Shown: in pieces, positions 55,541 through 64,000 of the stretch
Position numbering within the stretch: position 1 is the stretch's first letter
How the letters are laid out: each line of letters opens with the position of its first letter
From: Prunus persica
Lineage: Eukaryota; Streptophyta; Magnoliopsida; Rosales; Rosaceae
Length of the DNA: 64,000 bases
Direction: 5' to 3'
Assembly: GCF_000346465.2 (NCBI RefSeq)
Contig: NC_034012.1
Coordinates: 5,174,081 to 5,238,080, forward strand
Position numbers and translations under genes: made by a program
The notes under the pieces: generated by a model
The model's input: only the letters and a program-made list of their open reading frames with translations
Databases searched by the model: none
Told to the model about the DNA's origin: nothing

Positions 55541-55888
55541 GGGAGAAAAAGAGAGAAGCTTTGAGATCTTGGTAGAATGTTTTCTTCGTTTATTGTGTTT
55601 TGCACTTTGAGAATCTTTCTGGGTTTGATGGGTTTGTTATACTGTTAGAATAGTGAAGAAAGTAACGAACTTTAGCGCCAAAATCCCTTTGGAGGAAGAC
55701 AGAAGGATAATGCTTGTAATTGAATGATCAAGACGAGGGTATTTTGGGGATGTTTATTGATTGGGTTGGGCTGCTTCAGTAATCAATCCCAAGCCCAGTA
55801 AACCAGATAATTGGGCCGAAACCCCAAAACCTTCATCGTCTTCATATAAATACCCCCAAATTCGAGCCACTGAAACCCTAGGCCAAAA
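55541..55888. promoter_or_regulatory. Bidirectional promoter between the FAS1 and L27a genes
   Basis: The 348 bp between two divergent start codons serves both genes. On the L27a side it has a TATA box (tataaata, 55845-55852), TGGGCT/AGCCCA/TGGGCC site II strings at about 55767-55820 and a telo-box variant AAACCCTAG (55873-55881), just before the ATG. No clear TATA box is seen for the FAS1 side. Confidence 0.7.
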
Positions 55889-56065
55889 ATGACGACCAGT
55901 TTGAAGAAGAATCGGAAGAAGAGAGGTCACGTCAGCGCCGGCCACGGCCGAATCGGGAAGCACAGGAAGCATCCCGGTGGTCGTGGAAATGCCGGAGGCA
56001 TGCACCACCACCGGATCTTGTTCGACAAGTACCACCCGGGGTATTTTGGTAAAGTCGGCATGCGC

Positions 56066-56127
<62 letters not shown>

Positions 56128-56338
56128 TTTGGTGCCGCAGGAGGCGAAGGACAAGGCGGCGGCGAACAAAGGAAATGACGTGCCGTTGATCGACGTGACG
56201 CAGTTTGGGTACTTTAAGGTGTTGGGGAAGGGGGCGTTGCCTCAGAACCAGCCTGTTGTGGTGAAGGCCAAGCTCATTTCTAAGACCGCTGAGAAGAAGA
56301 TTAAGGAAGCTGGTGGCGCTGTTGTTCTCACCGCCTAG
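55889..56338 (+). CDS. RPL27A: 60S ribosomal protein L27a (uL15)
   Basis: One intronless exon of 149 residues. It begins [20 protein letters not shown] and includes the uL15 signature [21 protein letters not shown], then [21 protein letters not shown], and ends [20 protein letters not shown]. It is a structural protein of the cytosolic large subunit. The loop [17 protein letters not shown] is about three residues longer than in Arabidopsis. It is G+C-rich compared with its surroundings, as expected of a highly expressed gene. The intronless form is normal for plant L27a, so this is not a retrogene sign by itself. Confidence 0.98.
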
Positions 56339-56976
56339 GATTTTAGGGTTTAGATTTGGGGGTTTTTTTGCTTATTTTCGGAGAATTGGGGTTTTGGTAG
56401 ATTTTTTCTTCGCCTTTGCTTAATACAAACATCATGTTATTTTGTGTTATTGAGCTTCTTGAATGCTAAAGGTTGAAACTTTTGTTGCAATGCGTTGCTT
56501 TATTGTCAACATTAATATGAGAATTTGATTGCTTTCAAAACTTAATTGAAAAGTTTTTGGTTGTGCATTTTAATTTTTGATTCATGGATAACCTACAAAG
56601 CATTTTTGCATGGTGTTTTTAAGGCCACAGTGAGCATTATTATATGATTCTATTATTATAAAAAACTAGGAGATTTCTGCCCCCTTTTTGGATGCAGAGA
56701 AAACAATCCTAAGCAATTGCCTTTTTCATCATAATTTGAACTATATTTGGGGCATAGGGATTCAATCTCTGGATCAATTGGAAGATCCTATAATATTCTG
56801 GTTCTGTTTTTTATCATCCAAAATATTTTGGAGCATGAAATGCAAAGATCAAGAACTGAGATTACAAAGTGTTCCAAAGAGTGATGAGTGTTGTTTTTAC
56901 ATGTTTACAAAACAAGCTCTCTTTCATTGTATATTAATGTACCAAAATCAACACATTATAAGGTATATGGGGCAAT
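56339..56976. other. Convergent 3' flanks of L27a and gamma-SNAP
   Basis: It holds the L27a 3' UTR (to about 56560) and AT-rich DNA running into the gamma-SNAP 3' UTR. Short frames in this stretch show no family signal. Confidence 0.5.
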
Positions 56977-59900
56977 CTATGTAAGGTCATCTTCGTCCAG
57001 TGGTTCTTGCTCGTCGGAAGCATGTGTCTTCAGTGCACTCACATCACCTGTGGGCAGTTTCCTGGCGAGCCTGATGACCTGCACCCATTTTAGTTTATGA
57101 TATGGCATGGTCAAACAGGGCAGAATAAAAAAATCCAAGATATTTATATTTCAGTCCAATATTTTAGGGTTAATCAAGCAACAGCGTCAACTTGTCTCCT
57201 GAGTTTTTCAATATGTTATGTCATGCCAAATTCATGAGACAAAGCCAGATAATAATTTCAGTATCTTAAGATTTAATCTATTTAAGCATTCAATAATCCG
57301 AAAAGCAAAATCATGCCCAAGCTCCATTGTATATAAAAGACAGATTTAACTGATAACATGCCTATATCTTTTAATCATACCTAGGTTAATACAAATTCAA
57401 ATAAACAAAGGAGGCAAACAAAATATATAATACCATGTGATCAAGATTATTAACCGTGCTTGACTGAGAAAGCCGTTTAATTTCTTCAACGTCACCTTCT
57501 GTGTAAGCAGAAAAAAGTTTACTTGCAAAACGGCATTGATCACTTCTCGAAAAGGTGTCAACCCTATACAGAACCAAAAGCAAAAGGCCAATATTAGGTG
57601 AGTTACAAACAGAGTTGCAGTAGCCCCCTCCAAATTTGGAAAATCAGAAGAATTCAATAGTTTTACTTACTGGGAGCAATCATTGTAGCATTTTTCTGCT
57701 TGTTTGATGTCATGAACATAGAGGTAAACAATTATTGCACTAAGATATGCCTGTATCAACAATGGTTGTAAAATTACTTCTCTTAAACATGAAACATAAA
57801 GTGATTAAAAAGAGTGAGTAATGCACAAAAGCAAGATGGACACCAAAAGATGTTTCCAAATGCAGATGCTAGTTAAGAACTTAAGATTAGTTGCACACAA
57901 ACAAAAGCACAGATTCATTACAAGAGTAATCAAACAAACAAAGTTTTACATGTACTTGCACACTAAAATGAAGGAGTGTGACAAAATTACTTTTCACAGT
58001 GGAATAGTCTGGACTCGGGGAATATGTAAAAGGGCCACAAGGATGAGAGTTTCTGTAAAACAAGGATACAAGAATACAAGATGACTAATTATAAGTTTTC
58101 ATGAGAGGAGAAATGCTAATTACTACAGATGCAACCAAAACTAGGCCTCCTTATCTAATGCAGCCACAGGGAAATGAAAGGGGAAGGGATAGAAAATACA
58201 TAATACTAGTTGTAAGTTCTTTGTTTGAAGATGCTCTTGCTCAAAAAGAGAAAAAAATATAGAGTGAATTTTCATGCTTAGTACCTCATGTAGCACAGGC
58301 ACTTCAACAAGGAAACCATTTCAATGTTGTCTTCATATCAAATACCAATACCTCTACACTAGTCCAGGATAATATATCTCATTAAATACATCCAACAAGA
58401 AATCCTTTCACACCTTGCATTGGCTATTGGTAGCATTACACTTATCAGCTGCTAAGCCCCATCTCAACAGAAAAGCAGCAGCATCTGTGTACCTGTAAGA
58501 ACCGCTCGAAGGGTATGATTAAACATATAGCGAAAAGCCACTCAAAGGCACACAATTTAGTATTTACTGGGGAAAAAAAATGACCATTTTCAAACAGCAA
58601 ATCACTACTCTTTTCTAATAGATTTTAAACCTCAACCCATTCCAAAACATTAGCCTCAATTAAGCCATAAGGAATAACAGTTAATTGCCTGATTATAAAT
58701 GCTGCCAGAAAACAGCTACAACTGGATTCTACACAATCAGATCTGTTTGCCTAAATAATGTATTTCATCCTCTCAATCCACTAAATGGATAATAATCATA
58801 ATTTGCATCATCCTCCCAATAACTAAAATGATAAATTGCCATAATTTAAATAACATATGGGATGCATTTTGGGATCTTACTTCTCAAGTTTTATATAAAC
58901 ACTAGTGGCAGCACGATATAGATCAAAGGCCATTTGATCCTTGTCATCATCTTCAAGAAGAACACAAGCATCAGTGTAAAGTTGAATAGCTTCATCAGGA
59001 ACAGAATCTTCCAGAGCTCTGTAATAAGGTTATCATTTCAAAAGGTTAGCATTTCAAATATTCTCTAAAGCTGTAATCCCACCTCAAGCATATACAGACT
59101 AAAATAGCAACTAAAAAAAACAACATATGGAAAGAGGAAAAGAAAAGAAGAGAAACAGTTTCATTTCACACTGGAAACTCTCAACTGATCAAAATTTTTA
59201 CTAGCAAAGAAAAGTTCAGGTAACGTCCTCTACATGTGTGTGTAGTTTCGTAAAACAAAATTGTAAACTCTTTTATGAGAAAAATAAGACAACAAAGCTA
59301 ATTGCAGGTAAATTATGGTTAACAGTTTAATAATTAGCAACTTCATTCCATTTGCCCAACTCCATGCATGTGGATGACCAATTCAATTAATTGCAGGTAA
59401 ATTAATACTTTTGAATATTTCATAACATTTGAAGATTAAAAACCATCGTTTAGATTGAGCCGTTGAAAATAATGGGTAGAATTTTATGAAATTCTTCACA
59501 TGAAACACTTTATATTGCTTACTGCAAATATGGGTGAATTTATTAACCCAAACAGGAATGTATTTTTCATGGGAGCCCTGGGAACTGACAAGAATTTTGA
59601 TCATGTGAATGCCAAGAGAGTTTCACCAAACATTGCAACTTTTAAGAAGGAAAAAAAAAGATTCGTAGCTGCAAAAAGCAATAGGGTGAACCCTGTGCTT
59701 ACCGGGCCCCTTTCGCAAGAGCATCTGATGCAGGTTGTGATCTCCCACACACAACGTACAATTCAGATGCCCTTCTATAGAAATCAGCAACTTCATTCCA
59801 TTTTCCCAACTCCTTTGCTAAAGCAGCAGCTGACTCCATATGCTTTGCAGCATCCCAGGGTCTGAGTTGGTTGTAAAGGATATAGCAAGAGTGCAGTTAT

Positions 59901-60739
59901 CGAGATCATCAGACAAAATTAGACAACGCCTGAAGGACAGAACATACTAGAAAAAGAGAATGAGGATACGAAGAGATCAATTCTTGTCCTTTTGATGCTT
60001 TTTCCAATGCTTCCTTTGCTTTCTCATAATCCTTGGCAATCCTAAACCCATTAGCTACAACAAAACCAGATTTTAGGCCGAAATCCCCATCAACCATTGT
60101 AATTAAGGCTTACAGTTGCACAGAACATACATACCAGCTTGTTCATACAGAAGAGTAGCGCTTTTCCAATCTGCACTCCACCTTGTAAGACTGAGCCTCG
60201 TTCTAAGATAACAGAAATTAAAGGCATTCAGTAATTCAGAAGAGGAAAGTAATCAAATTTTATTACTTTCAAAAAGAAAAGACAAAGCTTGACTTCTTCT
60301 TCTCTTCCCAATGAACAAACAAACAAAGCTTAAGCAAAATCAAAATGTCGGTTACAGAATTCCATAATTTATTCATCACTCAATTCTTAGTATGCTCTTC
60401 TAGAGTTAGTATACCAACTTCATATGCAGATTACTGAAAGATTCAAAATTTATACAACTTCATCCAATTTCACACTGACCCAGAAAACAAAAATTGAAGA
60501 AAATGAATGCTCTTTTTCATTCTACCAATCAATTACTACCATAACTAATCGAAATCATTGGAAAATGTTTCTATGTGTTAAGAATTAACTGACAAACTTT
60601 GGATCTTCTAAACTGAATCAAATGCATAGACTTTCATAATAATACCATATATGTTTATAAATAAATGATTGGATGTGAAAAGAGATACTGACAATTTATC
60701 GGCTTTGGCCATCAACTTGTTTGGATCGGAACCCGCCAT
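56977..60739 (-). CDS. GSNAP: Gamma-soluble NSF attachment protein (gamma-SNAP)
   Basis: Nine exons: 60739-60693, 60202-60135, 60054-59970, 59861-59703, 59018-58881, 58492-58414, 57750-57671, 57563-57434, 57078-56977. They join to 295 residues, near the plant family length. SNAPs bridge SNARE complexes and the NSF ATPase that takes them apart after membrane fusion. The protein is a TPR-like helical sheet. Recognisable stretches are RLSLTRWSADWKSATLLYEQA, SPWDAAKHMESAAALAKEL and the acidic C-terminus EQEPLDEDDLT. All junctions keep frame, including several split codons. Absence of the alpha-SNAP C-terminal sequence and the overall match favour the gamma form. Confidence 0.95.
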
Positions 60740-61245
60740 GGCTGAACTTTGGGTGTAAGCTTTCTTCTCTTCTAGTTTTACAGCGCAGTTTGATTGGCCT
60801 TTTGGGCTGTTTTAGGCCTTCGTTTCCTTTAAGCTCGCTGCAATAGCCAATCTGCCTCCGTTTATATTTTTACTTTACAATTTTACTTTTATTTATTTTA
60901 TCTTTTTACCTTTTCAAGCTTAAAAAACATGCAAAGAAATTATTTTATTTTATTTTTAATTTAAAGAAAGATCCTATTTTTTTTTTAAAAAAATTCTGAA
61001 TAAGAATTTGTGAGTATTTTGTAATGTATAGGATAGAGATTAATTATTTGAAATGTATTTTGCCTTTTATCAACAATTCTTTTTTTAGTGGAGCTTATCT
61101 AACTTCAAATTCACCCCTAATTTAAACTGCAAACATGTTGAGATTTTTAGGCTGCATGCTATTGTCTTCAATTTTTGTTTATGATATAGGGTTATTTATG
61201 TTTTCAAACATTTAGCTTTTAGTGGTTTTTTAGGACATTCATCAT
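60740..61245. promoter_or_regulatory. Upstream region of gamma-SNAP
   Basis: AT-rich DNA between the gamma-SNAP start and the left end of the LTR retrotransposon. It includes a TTGGGC-like string near 60803, which may be site II. The retrotransposon begins only about 500 bp upstream of the start codon. Confidence 0.4.
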
Positions 61246-61878
61246 TGTGGGAACCTAATTAAATCAAAAACCTATGTCAAATAATTCCTTCCATTTGGGG
61301 ATTATTTGACCTAATTGGGAATTATTCAATTTAATTGGGGATTACTCAATTAAATAGAATATTACCTAATCGGGTCGAGAATTAATTTTATTCCTACCCC
61401 AATTCCCAATTAAATGAGGAGTTGCCTAATTGAATCAGGATTTGATTTGATACCTACCACAATTAGGGATTTGATTTACCCTAATTAATCAAATCAATTC
61501 CAAAAAGGGGAGGAATAATTCCCTTCCATCTACGGAATTATTCCTCTGAAACCCTAGCCTCCGAGACTACTATAAAAGCATAGCCACACACAATGGTTGA
61601 GGTACGCCTAAATTCTTACTAAAGCTCTGCAGAAATTATCTCTCAAAAACCCTAGCCACCTCCTCTCTTTCTCTGTCTTACACAAGGCTCCGGCCACCAC
61701 ACACGGCTCCGGCCACCCGGTTTTCCTTGAATTACCTTACCTAACTTAGGCATCGGAGGGCCTTTGGCCAACACCCCTCGGGTGTGGTCCTTTTACTCCG
61801 ATCTGTTTTGCAGGGAGAAAGAGAGGCGGAGAAGACGAAGGAATCTTGGGCGAATATTCTCCCGTGAGATTATTTGCA
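61246..61878 (+). repeat. Left LTR of the gypsy-type element
   Basis: About 633 bp. The 5' part carries several imperfect copies of a ggattatttgacctaattggg-like motif. The TATA box is at 61571. The transcribed part reads ccggccaccacacacggctccggccacccgg, and just before the internal region comes the conserved gcatcggagggcctttggccaacaccc block, seen in many plant Ty3/gypsy elements. Confidence 0.65.
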
Positions 61879-61964
61879 CAAATAAATTGGTGCTTTCATT
61901 GAGAGCACGAGATATATTCAAAGCGTGCTCCAAATCCATCTTTCACACATTTTTTCAAACAACC

Positions 61965-64000
61965 ATGGTTGATACAAGACGTACGAAGAGTAACGCCACC
62001 ACGATGGGCCCATCTCATGGTTTCGTGGTGGAAACCTCAATGCAACCGCACGGAATCGTGGCTGCCAACACCTTGCAGTCGTCCTCTAGTGCTTTGCAGC
62101 CGCCTTCAGCTGCTGGAATTGCAGAACAGCCGCCACAAGACCCTGGGACCTCCACAGCCTTGCAGTTGCCAGTGCCGATTACCGGAGCTACTCTGCCTCG
62201 CTGTCCTGCCGTCGGATCACAGCAGCAGCCACACCACTCAACTACCGGATTTGCTGCTCAGCCCCATGGCTACTCCGACGTCATCCCAGTCTTGGAGCAG
62301 ATCCATTCTCTCCCTCCTTTGCGATCACACTCGACATATGCACCTGTGTACGCATCTAATGGAGCCCTAGCCCATTTGTCGTTGGGCCCGATGCACAGCA
62401 CTCTACTTGACCCGCGCAGTCAGGTGGACCTTAACTCACGGGTCGATCAACTCACACAGAAGGTCGATGATCAGAACAACCTGATTGGCCAGCTACTCAG
62501 GCAGATCAACTTGAATCAAGGCCCTAACCTTGGACCCCGTGACGAGGAGATGAGGGCACACCAGCATGTCGGCGAGCAGTTCGAGAGGTCCTAAGCTGGT
62601 CAGACAAGGGCAAACCGGCAGAGGAGAGATCGAGATCGAGATCGAGTAGATGAGACGCAGACAGCCGCGAGCCGTACTCTGAGCCGTTCGGGGCTAGAAC
62701 CAAGGACCAATGTGCTCGAGAGGCTAGGCCCACAGACTAATGTCCACGCCCGCTTAGGCCCACAATCCAATGTCCACGCCCGCTTGGGCCCACAAAGAGC
62801 TTGAGTTCGTGAGCAGTCGCGTGATGAACGCAACGACCGACGCCCACCAACCCGCTCGAGGGCCAACACGCGACGGCAAGCTGTAGAGGGATCATTCCAA
62901 GCCCAATCTCCTAATCTGCCCCACGGGCAGGGCACCCAAGGGGATCGACCCTTGGGAACCGAGGAAGGAGTTAGCCAGTCACGCTCGAGACACCAAAGAC
63001 GTCGACCTGAGCGACCCTCCTTGCGGGTAGAAGATGATGATCGACGCCCACCAACCTGCTCGAGGACCAACACATGGCGACAAGATGTAGAGGAATCCTC
63101 CCAAGCTCAATCTTCTAATCTGCCCCACGGGCAGAACACCCAAGGGGATAGACCCTTGGGAACCGAGGAAGAAGTTAGCCGGTCGCGCTCGAGGCACCGA
63201 AGACGCCGGCCCGAGACTCCAGTCCTGCGAGCAGAGGACGTCGAGAAGCTAGTAAATGACCGACTCCAAGCTCTCCAACTTAAAGGAAGCGCGGAGGAGG
63301 CCCTGCATAAGGAAATTGATCGAGTTGACTGCTCGCCCTTTACCGACAAAGTGGAACGAGCTCCTCCACCGAAGCGGTTCACAACGCCATCCATCACTCC
63401 ATTCAAGGGGAACTCTGACCCTGAGAGCCATTTGAGGCACTTCAAGAGCGCCATGATCCTGTACAAGGTAGATGATGCCCTGATGTGCAAAGTGTTCGTG
63501 ATGACCCTGCGAAGAGCAGCTCAAGACTGGTTCCACACTCTACCGTCCACGTCGATAGGAAACTTCAAGGAGTTGGCCTTCATCTTCACAAAGGAGTACA
63601 CCTCCTACAAGACGGTCAGAAAGCATGCAGACCATCTGTTCAACCTGCGCAAGAAGCCAGACGAGTCTCTACGAGACTACCTGAGACGGTTTAAGGCTGA
63701 AAAGGCTAACATCATAGGATGCAATGACCAAGTTGCATCCTCAGCTTTCAAGAAGGGCTTGCCAACGGAGCACGAGCTATACCGAGAACTGGCCATAACA
63801 CCAAGTCAAACCTTGGCAGAAGTGTTCGCGACGGCAGAACGCTACGCACTTTGGGACGATGATCGAATCGCCGCAAAGAAAGCCAGCAAGCAAGTTGATC
63901 ACCCGACGAAGCAGGCAAGCCAAAAGAGCAATCAGTTCGAGCAAAAAGCCCGAGATAAGCGCAGATCGCGGCCCCGAGAGGGAAGCTCAGAAATTGAGAC
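61965..64000 (+). pseudogene. Broken gag gene of the gypsy-type element
   Basis: From the ATG at 61965 one frame reads through 678 codons to the window end, except for two stops: TAA at 62592-62594 and TGA at 62802-62804. The part after the second stop holds the retrotransposon Gag domain (about 63370-63840). It includes FTTPSITPFKGNSDPESHLRHF, then QDWFHTLP, GNFKELAFIFTKEY, KKPDESLRDYLRRF and FKKGLPTEHELYRELA, with a basic C-terminus. The N-terminal part is Gln/Pro-rich. A 204-bp direct tandem duplication lies at about 62838-63240, and a 30-bp one (LGPQ.NVHAR) at about 62734-62793. The domain belongs to plant Ty3/gypsy Gag families. As it stands it would not yield a full Gag. Confidence 0.85.

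Larger units (their letters stand above)
61246..64000 (+). mobile_element. Ty3/gypsy-type LTR retrotransposon, left part, cut by window end
   Basis: The left LTR runs from about 61246 (TGTGGGAACC) to about 61878 (...ATTTGCA). It contains a TATA box (tataaaag, 61571-61578) and internal short repeats of an attgggaattattcaatt kind. A primer-binding-like tract, attggtgctttcattgagag, follows at 61887-61906; I cannot name the tRNA. The gag region follows on the same strand and the element continues past the window, so protease, polymerase and right LTR are unseen. LTR ends are inferred from TG...CA rules and can shift by a few bases. No target duplication can be read because the right end is missing. 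Confidence 0.8.

Overview
The window is nuclear DNA of a dicot plant. Its genes have GT-AG introns and AT-rich intergenic DNA, and they include plant-specific families (CHUP1-like, PPR, PORR, CASP-like, LSD1 zinc finger). The style of the mobile elements fits a rosid, perhaps Rosaceae, but the species cannot be fixed from sequence alone. Every multi-exon coding model below was assembled by hand. In each case the exon lengths sum to a multiple of three and the joined protein reads without a stop.

Layout: 1-4932 holds no confident protein gene. It contains a GA microsatellite, a Mutator-like non-autonomous element with 9-bp target duplications (2021-2790), and a possible noncoding transcript region. 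4933-8200 (-) encodes a CHUP1/IPGA1-like protein. 8993-9742 (-) is a broken LINE RNase H fragment. 10128-15648 (+) is a DG1-like chloroplast PPR protein and 16462-17946 (-) is ribosomal protein L8/uL2. 17947-24180 is gene-poor and carries a 130-bp solo LTR with a perfect 5-bp target duplication, directly followed by a tandem repeat.

25336-30364 (+) is UDP-arabinose 4-epimerase (MUR4-like). 31669-33982 (-) is the coatomer epsilon subunit, with a GC-AG intron. 34950-35803 (-) is a CASP-like membrane protein, 37424-40284 (-) an LSD1 three-zinc-finger protein, and 41578-42783 (-) a single-exon PORR protein. 47680-53806 (+) is a JMJ14/JMJ18-type histone demethylase, 54719-55540 (-) a fasciclin-like arabinogalactan protein, 55889-56338 (+) ribosomal protein L27a, and 56977-60739 (-) gamma-SNAP. 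From 61246 to the window end lies the left part of a Ty3/gypsy-type LTR retrotransposon with a broken gag.

The genes do not form a pathway. Several are housekeeping genes: two ribosomal proteins, two vesicle-traffic proteins (epsilon-COP and gamma-SNAP) and a Golgi sugar epimerase. Two touch chromatin and cell death (JMJ, LSD1), and two are predicted organelle RNA factors (DG1-like, PORR). The gene order itself is informative: it interleaves genes whose Arabidopsis counterparts lie in two separate clusters, near At1g30620-At1g30810 and At4g20380-At4g20410 (recalled from memory). I found no CRISPR array, defence island, gene cluster or other convincingly new system. The most interesting features are the mobile-element footprints, the shared leader sequence around the PORR gene, and the candidate noncoding transcript at 2.9-4.6 kb.
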